A stretch of 64,000 bases of DNA from contig CAXORL010000001.1 of NCBI GenBank assembly GCA_964211495.1, positions 1,212,124 to 1,276,123 on the forward strand, in the 5' to 3' direction. Below are positions 31,469 through 38,556 of the stretch, piece by piece. Position 1 is the stretch's first letter. Each line of letters opens with the position of its first letter. This stretch comes from Faucicola osloensis_B (GTDB taxonomy: Bacteria; Pseudomonadota; Gammaproteobacteria; Pseudomonadales; Moraxellaceae). Under the pieces are notes generated by a model, which ran no database searches, had not been told where the DNA came from, and saw nothing but the letters and a program-made list of their open reading frames with translations. Both the position numbers and the translations under genes were made by a program.

Positions 31469-32580
31469 TCGATTACCTCAAAACCTTTAGTTTTTACTGA
31501 TTCGCGGGCAGCTTGTTTGGCTTTTTCCTCGGCTTCCCATTCTTCATACGTCATTTGCGATACTGGTGCCACGGGTTGATTCCAAACAACATCGACAGCT
31601 AAAGGGTCGTCTTTGGTGCCAAAACGAGATTGATTTTGTTTTGATTGAGAATTACTAGACTGCGGCTTTAACTCCATATAACGCTCTAGGTGCTTCACAT
31701 CACGGCAAATTAATTCGATATCTGTGTGACCGCCAGCAATGTTAAATTCATTCTGTGAGCAATTCACAATGGCTTGTTTTATTTGCTCTACCGTGTAACC
31801 GTCTTTCAATCGAGCTATGATTTTTCGTTTGCGTTCGTCTGAAAGTTTTGTGGTTGCCATTTTTCCAAACGTGGTTTTCCAAAACTCAAACACTTCGGCA
31901 ACTTCGTTGACGTATTTGTTTTTAGTTAGTGGTTCTTGGTTCTTGGTTATTGGTTTTTGGTTATTAGCGCGAATTTCAGCGTTACCACCGTTACCAATCT
32001 CGTTACCGCTTTCGTTACCTGTGTTACCATGTTCAGCAATTTGCGTTACCACATTAGCAATTTCACTGTTACCAAAGTTATTAGAAAATAAGGCTCTAAG
32101 CGTTGCTATAGGTGCTTTCTTGTCAAATTCGATATTAATACTTGATAAGGCGGTAACGATATTTTTACGCTCTTGTTTTGCTTTCGCTTGTCTTTCAGCG
32201 TTACTCATTGCGTTACCGCTTTCGTTACCTTGAGCGTTACCACCGTTACCAATCTCGTTACCTGTGTTACCATTATTTTGATACCACCAATCAAGATTTT
32301 TGATTTGTCTATCCCAATCAGCGTTACGATAAACCTTGCCCACTTTGGTAAACTGGTCTTTTAGCAAAAGTTTTAGAGCTGTGATTTCTTCTTCGGTTTT
32401 GCAAGATAAACGGTAGCAAAGTAAATCAAAATCGCTACCGTCGATGTTACCGTTGGATTTTTTGGCGTTACCAAAATACATCGTCCGCAAATCCAAAAAT
32501 ATAGATTTTTCAATGCGGCTCATGTGTTTGGTTTGGCTGTCCCAATCGGTGAAATTGTGGTTGATATAGTGGATAATCAT
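31465..32580 (-). CDS. Replication initiation protein, O-like (DUF1376-type N-terminus)
   Basis: I choose ATG 32580 (AGAGGTGGCGTG upstream, ATGA overlap), giving 371 residues. The N-terminus (HYINHNFTDWDSQTKHMSRI, then FLDLRTMYFGN) has the DUF1376 pattern. Two Gly-Asn-rich linkers (about 102-125 and 185-205) consist largely of GGTAAC codons. The C-terminus (FWKTTFGKMATTKLSDERKR; GYTVEQIKQAIVNC) matches the conserved phage replication C-terminal domain. The linkers' DNA probably holds the origin. Confidence 0.82.
   Translation of the reverse strand: MIIHYINHNFTDWDSQTKHMSRIEKSIFLDLRTMYFGNAKKSNGNIDGSDFDLLCYRLSCKTEEEITALKLLLKDQFTKVGKVYRNADWDRQIKNLDWWYQNNGNTGNEIGNGGNAQGNESGNAMSNAERQAKAKQERKNIVTALSSINIEFDKKAPIATLRALFSNNFGNSEIANVVTQIAEHGNTGNESGNEIGNGGNAEIRANNQKPITKNQEPLTKNKYVNEVAEVFEFWKTTFGKMATTKLSDERKRKIIARLKDGYTVEQIKQAIVNCSQNEFNIAGGHTDIELICRDVKHLERYMELKPQSSNSQSKQNQSRFGTKDDPLAVDVVWNQPVAPVSQMTYEEWEAEEKAKQAARESVKTKGFEVIE
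31981..32073 (-). repeat. Iteron-like GGTAAC cluster A inside the O-like gene
   Basis: Seven exact copies of GGTAAC (GTTACC on the plus strand) starting at 31981, 31990, 32002, 32014, 32023, 32045 and 32068. They recur at 9- or 12-base steps for the first five. In lambda, origin iterons lie inside gene O, so this is a candidate origin. Confidence 0.7.
32212..32271 (-). repeat. Iteron-like GGTAAC cluster B inside the O-like gene
   Basis: Six exact GTTACC copies on the plus strand at 32212, 32224, 32236, 32245, 32257 and 32266. Cluster B shares extended sequence with cluster A. Two more lie at 32446 and 32467. Confidence 0.7.
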
Positions 32581-32825
32581 CACGCCACCTCTTCCCAATT
32601 TATTTCAACTAACGTGTTGCTATTGAGTTCATCTTTAAAAAGCGTTTCGGCAAAAGTATCCAATACTTGATGGGCGATGATTCGACATAGTAATGATTCC
32701 CATTTCGCCATTCGTTCCGCAAATGTCTTGTCTTGACGTTTTGGCTTTTGCGACATGATTGTTTTGATAGATAAATTAACAGGGGATCTGCAAAGCTGTT
32801 TGCCCTTATAAATTACGATAGCCAC
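32580..32825 (-). CDS. Small phage early protein, unknown
   Basis: The longest form (GTG 32825) has 81 residues; ATG 32756 would give a 58-residue protein but lacks a ribosome site. No motif recognised. The stop overlaps the O-like start. Charged and helical (FAERMAKWESLLCRIIAHQV). Confidence 0.5.
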   Translation of the reverse strand: MAIVIYKGKQLCRSPVNLSIKTIMSQKPKRQDKTFAERMAKWESLLCRIIAHQVLDTFAETLFKDELNSNTLVEINWEEVA

Positions 32826-32948
32826 TGGCTTACCCCCCCATTCATGGTTATTTTAATTTTTGATTGCTTCGATTCTGTATTCATGGTTAAATATCCTTGC
32901 TTGTTTATTGATACCAAAACCCAAACGACGGCAATCGTTTGGGTTTTT

Positions 32949-33338
32949 TCATGCGCGTTTAAAGCCGTTAACCAAATACTTTTGGTTAGCATGGTTAATA
33001 AAGCGCTTCTCTTTAAACGCCACTAATTCGCCACTTTTAACCATTTTCTGACATTGACCATGCACTGACCGGCGGCATGACGTATCTTGAATGTCACTTG
33101 GAATAATCTCGCCATGTGCGTTAAGATGACGGTAAATAAGCGTTTGCGTATTGACCTTGCCGTATTGCGACCAGATATTTGCCGTGCCTGTCTTCTCAGT
33201 TTTTTTAAGTCGGTCCATGCCGTTACCATGTCTCTTTAACCACGCATCAGTATCAGCTACGCTAATTTTTGACTTCTTTGGTCGGCTCGAATGTTTGGCC
33301 AATGGATCATGCTTGCTGTATTTATCAAGTTCGCTCAT
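32949..33338 (-). CDS. Phage early protein with possible winged-helix end
   Basis: I start at ATG 33338 (GTGATGA overlap with the previous stop), giving 129 residues. The C-terminal half (IYRHLNAHGEIIPSDIQDTS, then GQCQKMVKSGELVAFKEKRF) has the look of a winged-helix DNA-binding domain. The N-terminus is Lys-rich. The function is unknown; a regulatory role is possible. Confidence 0.55.
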   Translation of the reverse strand: MSELDKYSKHDPLAKHSSRPKKSKISVADTDAWLKRHGNGMDRLKKTEKTGTANIWSQYGKVNTQTLIYRHLNAHGEIIPSDIQDTSCRRSVHGQCQKMVKSGELVAFKEKRFINHANQKYLVNGFKRA

Positions 33339-33547
33339 CACACACCCGCCTTTGGCATAGCCACGTCTTTGGCCACAAGTAAACCGTTCATCATAAAAAC
33401 ATGGCTATCAGCCTGCTTGTTGTAATGCTCGTCTTGAGCATCGATGATATGACGAGGCGTTTTTTCGTCAGTCATGATCACTTCATGACAACATACGCCG
33501 TCTGTGTTGTTGCAATATTTACAATCGTCTGGATTGAACTTAGCCAT
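33338..33547 (-). CDS. Small Cys-rich phage protein
   Basis: The start is ATG 33547, with AAAGGAGAATCCA just upstream; a longer frame would overrun the neighbouring gene. The product has 69 residues with CKYC and VCCHE, a possible zinc or redox site. Function unknown. Confidence 0.55.
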   Translation of the reverse strand: MAKFNPDDCKYCNNTDGVCCHEVIMTDEKTPRHIIDAQDEHYNKQADSHVFMMNGLLVAKDVAMPKAGV

Positions 33548-33581
33548 TGGATTCTCCTTTTGCCAATTGGTTACCATTTGT

Positions 33582-33761
33582 TCAAAGCACCTTAAGACGA
33601 TGATGCTTTGCCTTTCTTCTGATTTTTGCGTCTTGCTCATCGGACCATTGCTGAGCAACTCTTGACGCGGTTTGTTCCAGGGTTTCCCCTTCTTTAGCCA
33701 CTGTTTTGAGTTTTTGAACCAACTTGTCATCAATTGGCACTTGTTGCGGTATATTTTCCAT
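33582..33761 (-). CDS. Small phage early protein, ribbon-helix-like
   Basis: ATG 33761 (GAGGTATCA upstream) gives 59 residues: a short strand then helices (KLVQKLKTVAKEGETLEQTA; DEQDAKIRRKAKHH). The pattern resembles small ribbon-helix-helix or antitoxin-like proteins, but no family is certain. Confidence 0.5.
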   Translation of the reverse strand: MENIPQQVPIDDKLVQKLKTVAKEGETLEQTASRVAQQWSDEQDAKIRRKAKHHRLKVL

Positions 33762-33786
33762 TGATACCTCGGTTACCAATTGTGAT

Positions 33787-33993
33787 TTAAACGGTGGCTT
33801 GCTGGTTTTCGTCCTTGTGATAAAGTTGCTCAATCAACTGATCAAGATAGGTATCAAGGATTTCATAGCAGGCCGTTGTAGGCTGTGTACCTGTTGCATC
33901 TACATAAACCTGTAGCTTGTTGATAAAACGCTGACTAACGCGCAAATTGATGCGCTCGTCACGGCGGTCAAGATGAGGGTTACGGTAAGTCAT
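33787..33993 (-). CDS. Ribbon-helix-helix (Arc/CopG-like) protein
   Basis: The product has 68 residues. RINLRVSQRFINKLQVYVDA followed by TACYEILDTYLDQLI is the strand-helix-helix pattern of Arc/CopG DNA-binding proteins. It is one gene downstream of the Cro-like gene, so it is probably an early regulator. Confidence 0.65.
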   Translation of the reverse strand: MTYRNPHLDRRDERINLRVSQRFINKLQVYVDATGTQPTTACYEILDTYLDQLIEQLYHKDENQQATV

Positions 33994-34002
33994 GATGTTT
34001 TC

Positions 34003-34206
34003 CTAGGCGGTTTCGAGTTGAAGTTCGTTGTAAGCGTCAATTAAGGCTATTCCATAATCATAAGAAATGCGTTTCTTTGGCTTTCCTTGATTAAGGTCGG
34101 AAATGACGCTTTGGCTGACACCGGTTTTTTTAGAAAGCTCAATTTGAGTTTGACTCTCAAGTAGTTTTCTTACAATTTCTGTCCAGTTGGGATTTTGCCC
34201 AATCAT
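34003..34206 (-). CDS. Cro-like helix-turn-helix repressor
   Basis: The product has 67 residues. The helix-turn-helix is TQIELSKKTGVSQSVISDLN (about 20-39). It is transcribed opposite to the repressor gene and is the first gene of the leftward early operon, as Cro would be. It follows GGAG at a good distance. A promoter with three operator palindromes lies directly upstream. Confidence 0.85.
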   Translation of the reverse strand: MIGQNPNWTEIVRKLLESQTQIELSKKTGVSQSVISDLNQGKPKKRISYDYGIALIDAYNELQLETA

Positions 34207-34236
34207 GAGTATCTCCTAACGTTATTTATTAAAATC

Positions 34237-34265
34237 ATAATATCGTAAATACGTTATTTAATCAA
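34237..34265 (-). promoter_or_regulatory. Early promoter for the cro operon (PR-like)
   Basis: On the minus strand TTGATT (34260-34265) and TATTAT (34237-34242) are separated by 17 bases. The operator at 34240-34257 overlaps the -10 region and spacer. Confidence 0.75.
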
Positions 34266-34303
34266 CGTCAAAACGTTATTAATTTATATCATAATCACGA
34301 TAA
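34240..34303. promoter_or_regulatory. Operator triplet between cro and repressor (OR-like)
   Basis: Three 18-bp sites with the consensus ATATCGT-N4-ACGATAT lie at 34240-34257, 34262-34279 and 34286-34303, with centres 22 and 24 bp apart. The first and third match 12-13 of 14 arm bases; the middle one is strong only in its right arm. They should bind the CI-like and Cro-like proteins. Confidence 0.75.
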
Positions 34304-34323
34304 TATATTTAGAGGATTTTAAG

Positions 34324-34782
34324 ATGCTAGAAACAGTGGGAAGCAGGTTAAAAAAGGCTCGCAAATATGCAGGTTTAACCCAAGTCGAATTAGCTAAGAA
34401 ATCTGGCAGCAAACAAGGTGCTATTTCTGATCTTGAAAGTGGCAGAAATGAAAGCTCAACTAAATTAGTTGAGATGGCACAAGCAATGGGGGTTAGTGCT
34501 AATTGGCTCGCTACAGGCAAGGGTGAAATGATACCTTCAATAGAAAAACCAAAGCCCAGTATTGACCTTCCAGCTAGTAGCCCAAGCGTGGTTGACTTAA
34601 TCACCAATATTAAAGACATGGAAACCAATGGGGAATTGTCGCCTCAAGTCATAGCGGCAATTAATGGCGTAATCGAAGCGGTCAAATCTGCTAGTCCGAA
34701 AAAACAAGAATCAAACCAAGAAACATCAAGCCTAAAAATTGATGTCTCAACCCTAATGGATGAAGTGGCGCGCAATGGATAG
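34324..34782 (+). CDS. CI-like phage repressor, XRE family, no peptidase domain
   Basis: The product has 152 residues. The helix-turn-helix is about residues 8-62 (GSRLKKARKYAGLTQVELAK; GSKQGAISDLESGRNESST). The rest is a short acidic linker and a helical C-terminus; no S24/LexA-type Ser-Lys peptidase is present, so RecA-driven self-cleavage is not expected. It precedes the HipA_2-like gene, overlapping its start. AGAGGATTTTAAG upstream gives the ribosome site. It keeps the prophage silent by binding the operator triplets. Confidence 0.85.
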   Translation: MLETVGSRLKKARKYAGLTQVELAKKSGSKQGAISDLESGRNESSTKLVEMAQAMGVSANWLATGKGEMIPSIEKPKPSIDLPASSPSVVDLITNIKDMETNGELSPQVIAAINGVIEAVKSASPKKQESNQETSSLKIDVSTLMDEVARNG

Positions 34783-35635
34783 AGTTATTCAGAAACTAGA
34801 CGTAAAACAATTTCGCAATTTTAAAAGTTGGATTACTGATAAAGGCAACGATAATCCTGTTTTTGTGGCAAGTTTTCGTCATCCTATGCAAAAAAAACTA
34901 ATGGACATGTATGTCAAAATCTATCCGCTTGACTACGATGACCGCTGTATTTTTAATGAAATACTTGGATATTTAATGGCAAGTGAATTGGGTATTCCGC
35001 AACCAGCTTATGCTTGTATCGCCATGATACCTACGGAGATCATTAAACAAAACGATACTATTGGATTTTGCGACACGCCACTTGGTAAGCAGTTTTTACA
35101 AAATATCTCTTATCCAGTATTTTGCACCGCAAGAATTCATAAAAACGAAACCGCCTTTGAATATAATCAACGCACCAAAAAACTTGTAGCCGAGCTTGAG
35201 AAATGGAAGTTTATGGCAAGCACCATTGCTCTTGATAACACTATTGCTCACATCGACCGACACACCAACAATTTACTTAGAACAGGCAGAAATACCTATC
35301 ACATCATCGATAATGGATTGCTAGTAGGTCATTACGAAGAACACGGTTGGAAGACTACCGACTTGCAGGCTAAAAAACTATACCCTAATCGACTATATGA
35401 CATAGCTAAAACGTGCATGAAAGAGAAGGCTTTTAATACCATTAATAGCAATATGGTACAGATGGCTGATGCCCACGTAGATGCGGTTGAGAATATCTTA
35501 GATGAATTAAGATATTGGACAAACGTGCTATATAATCAAAATCCAAATGACTATAATGTATTTATCGATTTTTTAATCGACCGAGCGAACAACGCTTTTA
35601 CCTTTACTCGAACTCGAGCGGAGTTATTTATATGA
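34760..35635 (+). CDS. HipA_2-like kinase-fold protein
   Basis: The product has 291 residues (ATG 34775 would give 286). FNEILGYLMASELGIPQPAY resembles the N-lobe of HipA_2-type proteins. The catalytic-looking loop is HIDRHTNNLL (about 161-170) followed by YHIIDNGLLVGH, where Asp-Arg-His-x-x-Asn and IDNG match the HRD/Asn and DFG-like positions of kinase folds. The start overlaps the repressor gene and the end overlaps the DUF3037-like gene. In other genomes HipA_2 and DUF3037 genes are paired, as I recall. The target is unknown; a growth-arrest or phage-exclusion role is a hypothesis. Confidence 0.75.
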   Translation: MKWRAMDRVIQKLDVKQFRNFKSWITDKGNDNPVFVASFRHPMQKKLMDMYVKIYPLDYDDRCIFNEILGYLMASELGIPQPAYACIAMIPTEIIKQNDTIGFCDTPLGKQFLQNISYPVFCTARIHKNETAFEYNQRTKKLVAELEKWKFMASTIALDNTIAHIDRHTNNLLRTGRNTYHIIDNGLLVGHYEEHGWKTTDLQAKKLYPNRLYDIAKTCMKEKAFNTINSNMVQMADAHVDAVENILDELRYWTNVLYNQNPNDYNVFIDFLIDRANNAFTFTRTRAELFI

Positions 35636-36543
35636 ACACATCGTGGCATAGCTTCGTACAGCCAATATCAGACAACCATTTAATTAAAGGTGAATGGTTT
35701 ACTGTACGATTTATGCCAGATAGAATCACTGGGGAAATTTTTAACATTGGCGTAGTATTTATTGATGATGTTCAAAATTGCCATTTTAAACTCATTGAAA
35801 ATGCCAATGCATTTAAATGCTTATTTGGTACAAGTGGTGTGGCAAACATCGCTTTTATGCTTGACTCTGTTAGAGAGTTATTGGATAACAACCACTACTT
35901 GCTCACCCCATCACCTAACATTATTTATTCGACGCCTCAGACGGCTCAAGGCGAGAGTATTAATGAAATACTCGATGACCTATTTGACTCTATGGTTTCA
36001 TTGGTCTGTCAAGATGACGAAAAAGAAGAAAAAACTACGCAAAGGATGGGCACGACCGAACTACGTAAACAGGTATTTCGTCAATTATACAAAGAGATGA
36101 ATAAGGTGCATGATAGAATTCACCAGCCATCCCCTTACCCAATCACGTCCAGAGATAAGAAAAAAACGTTGATGGTTGATATGCCTATCCGTAATTATCG
36201 TGGCTATGAGTCTACTACCGTCCAAGAGTATTACGGAACAATTATATCAGCAGGATATCTCGACCCGGTACATAGAAGATATAACATCGATTATGTAGGT
36301 TGCACGAATGTCACTAACTGCTGTGAAATACTTGGTAAAGACATCAAGGCGGGCATCATTATCTATGTACCACCGCTAGACGATATAGATTTTACAGAAG
36401 CTGTGCAAGCAACCATCAATGACGAGTTGGACAAATGCTTATATAGTCTTCATAAGATGAATGATGAAGGTTACAACATCGACATCCAACTAATACATTC
36501 ACCAGAGGAAGGTGTTAAAAAAACACTGGAATTTATAGCTTAA
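35632..36543 (+). CDS. DUF3037-like partner protein
   Basis: The product has 303 residues. Residues about 18-50 (GEWFTVRFMPDRITGEIFNI then GVVFIDD) carry the DUF3037 signature of Tyr/Phe-x-x-Arg-x-x-Pro-Asp...Gly-Glu-x-x-Asn-(I/V)-Gly-Val. A second part (about 180-300) is alpha/beta. It overlaps the HipA_2-like stop by four bases, a strict operon. It may regulate the kinase-like protein as its antitoxin or targeting partner. No catalytic motif recognised. Confidence 0.7.
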   Translation: MNTSWHSFVQPISDNHLIKGEWFTVRFMPDRITGEIFNIGVVFIDDVQNCHFKLIENANAFKCLFGTSGVANIAFMLDSVRELLDNNHYLLTPSPNIIYSTPQTAQGESINEILDDLFDSMVSLVCQDDEKEEKTTQRMGTTELRKQVFRQLYKEMNKVHDRIHQPSPYPITSRDKKKTLMVDMPIRNYRGYESTTVQEYYGTIISAGYLDPVHRRYNIDYVGCTNVTNCCEILGKDIKAGIIIYVPPLDDIDFTEAVQATINDELDKCLYSLHKMNDEGYNIDIQLIHSPEEGVKKTLEFIA

Positions 36544-36553
36544 GGAGAACACA

Positions 36554-37366
36554 TTGGCTCAATACAATTTAATCGAACATCATGTAGAACAAGCAGTGAT
36601 ATCACAGCGTGCTACTGATGGCTATGTTAATGCGACTGCTATGTGCAAGGCAGCAGGTAAGAAGTTTAATGACTATTACAGAACCCAAAATGCTATAGCA
36701 TTTATTAATGAACTTTCGTCCGTTACGGGAATTCCCGCAACGGAGTTAATTCAAGTAATTCAGGGTGGCGAACCACATTTTCAAGGCACTTGGGTGCATC
36801 CCGATGTTGCGGTTCATCTCGCCCAATGGTGTTCACCACAGTTTGCTGTCCAAGTCAGTCGCTTTGTACGTGAATGGCTGCAGGGAACACACTCATCACA
36901 GCTTCAATTACAAAGCTGGCGGCATTTTCATGACCGTGTCGATATGACAAAATGTAGTGTTCCTATTGGATACTTTGGTATTTTTCATGAGATTGCCACT
37001 ATGATTGTGCCTATGATTAGTGCAGGGGTTAAGCTTGACGATCATACCATTCCCGATATTTCTGTTGGTAAGACGTGGGCAAACCATTGGCGAGATAATA
37101 ACTTCGATACTACCTTTGGTCAAAGAATTAATTATCCACACAATTACCCTGATTACTATCGTCAAGCCGCCGCAGGTGAACAGGATGCTTGGTGCTATCC
37201 TGAATCAGCATTAGCAGAATTTAGACGTTGGTTTAGAGAAGAATATCAAAAAGGCAAATTAGCTGGATATATCAATAATAAGCGCAAAAAAGGTGACATT
37301 GAGCCCGAAACCGCAAACATCATGATTGATACTCTCATCCCCAAAAGTCCAAAAAGACTAAGTTAA
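36554..37366 (+). CDS. KilA-N domain protein
   Basis: The start is TTG 36554 with TAAGGAG seven bases upstream, giving 270 residues. The KilA-N domain spans about 1-110 (RATDGYVNATAMCKAAGKKF, NDYYRTQNA, GTWVHPDVAVHLAQWCSPQF). The C-terminal 150 residues are unique with a basic end. KilA-N proteins bind DNA and occur in phages and large viruses. Here the gene ends the lysogeny operon. Confidence 0.88.
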   Translation: MAQYNLIEHHVEQAVISQRATDGYVNATAMCKAAGKKFNDYYRTQNAIAFINELSSVTGIPATELIQVIQGGEPHFQGTWVHPDVAVHLAQWCSPQFAVQVSRFVREWLQGTHSSQLQLQSWRHFHDRVDMTKCSVPIGYFGIFHEIATMIVPMISAGVKLDDHTIPDISVGKTWANHWRDNNFDTTFGQRINYPHNYPDYYRQAAAGEQDAWCYPESALAEFRRWFREEYQKGKLAGYINNKRKKGDIEPETANIMIDTLIPKSPKRLS

Positions 37367-37389
37367 TCCAAATATAGGCCAACTAAACG

Positions 37390-37419
37390 AAAAAAACCGC
37401 CTGCTGAGGCGGTTTTTTT
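37390..37419 (+). terminator. Terminator of the lysogeny operon
   Basis: AAAACCGCCTGCTGAGGCGGTTTTTTT on the plus strand: 8-bp stem, short loop and seven T. Confidence 0.88.
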
Positions 37420-37457
37420 GTGCCTATTTTTCAAGAATTACAATTCATTTACAAAAA

Positions 37458-37520
37458 ATATCGTGAAAATGATAATTAAATATCGTTTTTACGGTTGTTA
37501 TTATATCGTTTTTACGATAT
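37458..37520. promoter_or_regulatory. Operator triplet at the second early promoter (OL-like)
   Basis: Sites at 37458-37475, 37480-37497 and 37503-37520 have centres 22 and 23 bp apart. The third is a perfect ATATCGT-TTTT-ACGATAT palindrome. The first two keep a perfect left arm. Same consensus and spacing as the triplet at 34.24-34.30 kb. Confidence 0.8.
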
Positions 37521-37523
37521 TAT
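37495..37523 (+). promoter_or_regulatory. Early promoter of the plus-strand operon (PL-like)
   Basis: TTGTTA at 37495-37500 and TATTAT at 37518-37523 with a 17-base spacer. The perfect operator fills the spacer and touches the -10, so repressor binding should block it. Confidence 0.78.
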
Positions 37524-37724
37524 AAACCCATCAACACGATAAGCCGATTATCGCGAAATTCAATTCCGACTCAGACAAATTTGAGCTAGTTACTCAAACA
37601 GTAATGCGGTGCTGCAAACCGCCAAGTGTTACTCACTTACTGCTATTTACTGGAAACAACAGGAAACTACTGGAAACGATAGATAGCAGTTGGGGATTAA
37701 CCCCAAAAACCGAAGGAGAATACT

Positions 37725-37970
37725 ATGTTTAATGATGAAGATGATGACAATCTGTCAATGTTTGATGATGAATCTCACGTAGAAAGTGAGCTCATTCAAA
37801 AGCCACTAGAGATTAAGATGGGTATTCATATTGATTGGGTTCTTTCGATGAATAGCGAAAACTTCAATAAATATATTAAAGGCAACAATGGTGAAACCGA
37901 AGAACAGCTACGAAAACATTTTTTGAAACTAAAAAATGCAGGAAAAACGTCAATTTTTGATGAGCTTTAA
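37725..37970 (+). CDS. Small acidic phage protein, unknown
   Basis: The product has 81 residues; the first 25 are strongly acidic (NDEDDDNLSMFDDESHVESE). GAAGGAGAATACT precedes the ATG. First gene after the OL-like promoter. Acidic early proteins may mimic DNA or be anti-host proteins, but nothing here proves a role. Confidence 0.55.
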   Translation: MFNDEDDDNLSMFDDESHVESELIQKPLEIKMGIHIDWVLSMNSENFNKYIKGNNGETEEQLRKHFLKLKNAGKTSIFDEL

Positions 37971-37989
37971 CCAATCACAGGTGGTGACT

Positions 37990-38100
37990 ATGGATTTTAT
38001 ACCAGATAAGTACCGAATTTATAGCGACAAGAAATTGGGTAAACCAAAGCCATTTCATAATGAGCGCAACAACCGCAAAACCAAACCCAAGAAAAAATAG
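37990..38100 (+). CDS. 36-residue basic peptide
   Basis: ATG 37990 with AGGTGGTG upstream; the product ends in a Lys/Arg/Asn-rich stretch (NERNNRKTKPKKK). Short and basic, probably real because of operon spacing and ribosome site. Function unknown. Confidence 0.45.
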   Translation: MDFIPDKYRIYSDKKLGKPKPFHNERNNRKTKPKKK

Positions 38101-38105
38101 ACAAC

Positions 38106-38143
38106 AAAAAAGCCCTTACCGACTGCGAATCTGAAAGGGCTTT
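38106..38143. terminator. Hairpin with weak terminator features
   Basis: AAAGCCCTT / AAGGGCTTT arms separated by 16 bases. The longer T run is on the minus strand; on the plus strand only TTTACT follows, so leaky termination or mRNA processing is possible. Confidence 0.45.
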
Positions 38144-38170
38144 ACTCAACTTATAAGGAGTGACCAAATT

Positions 38171-38368
38171 ATGGCACAAAAACCAAAAACACGCAAATTT
38201 GAAGTGTTTTATCGTGACGCGCGATATCCAAAAACGCTTTTAAGCATCCCAGTCGAAGCATTTAACCCTACAGCAGCGCGTGGCGCGGTGCGTTGGGATG
38301 CATGCAAAGATGGTATCGATATTTCAATTAGCAAGGTTGTCGAAATCAAAGAGGAGTCTGCCGCATGA
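38171..38368 (+). CDS. Small phage protein, unknown
   Basis: The product has 65 residues (KFEVFYRDARYPKTLLSIPV; FNPTAARGAVRWDACKDGI). AAGGAGTGACCAAATT precedes it. It overlaps the next gene by four bases. The pattern suggests a small beta-alpha fold; no family recognised. Confidence 0.55.
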   Translation: MAQKPKTRKFEVFYRDARYPKTLLSIPVEAFNPTAARGAVRWDACKDGIDISISKVVEIKEESAA

Positions 38369-38553
38369 AAGATAAACTTTTCACCCTCTTGGGCAAATTT
38401 GCCTTCGCCGTGCTGTGTATCTTGGCTTTTTTGGTCGTGGGTAAATTTGTCGGTCACGGCATCAGCAACGCATGGGACCGACAAACCCAAGGCGAGCAAG
38501 CATACATCAACAGCCACAAAGCTGACATTCAAGCTCACTGGAATAAGGAATAA
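38365..38553 (+). CDS. Small membrane protein
   Basis: The product has 62 residues with a single long hydrophobic helix (about 10-31, GKFAFAVLCILAFLVVGKF). A polar C-terminal tail follows. Coupled by ATGA to the previous gene. Function unknown; early membrane peptides may act in exclusion. Confidence 0.55.
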   Translation: MKDKLFTLLGKFAFAVLCILAFLVVGKFVGHGISNAWDRQTQGEQAYINSHKADIQAHWNKE

Positions 38554-38556
38554 GCC

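Larger units (their letters stand above)
37420..37724 (+). promoter_or_regulatory. Regulatory leader region of the second early operon
   Basis: About 300 bases without a gene. It holds three operators and a promoter (37458-37523), then an untranslated leader of about 190 bases. The leader contains a possible boxB-like hairpin (GCGGT-GCTGCAA-ACCGC), three tandem 10-mers at 37650-37679 flanked by an ACTGCTAT/ATAGCAGT inverted repeat (37639-37690), and a TTGGGG/CCCCAA hairpin. An antitermination or translational control leader is plausible. Confidence 0.55.

Noticed and set aside
31981..32271. CRISPR-like array from repeated GTTACC
   Set aside because: Units of 6 bases at 9-12-base steps inside a coding gene are iterons, not 25-40-base repeats with unique spacers.
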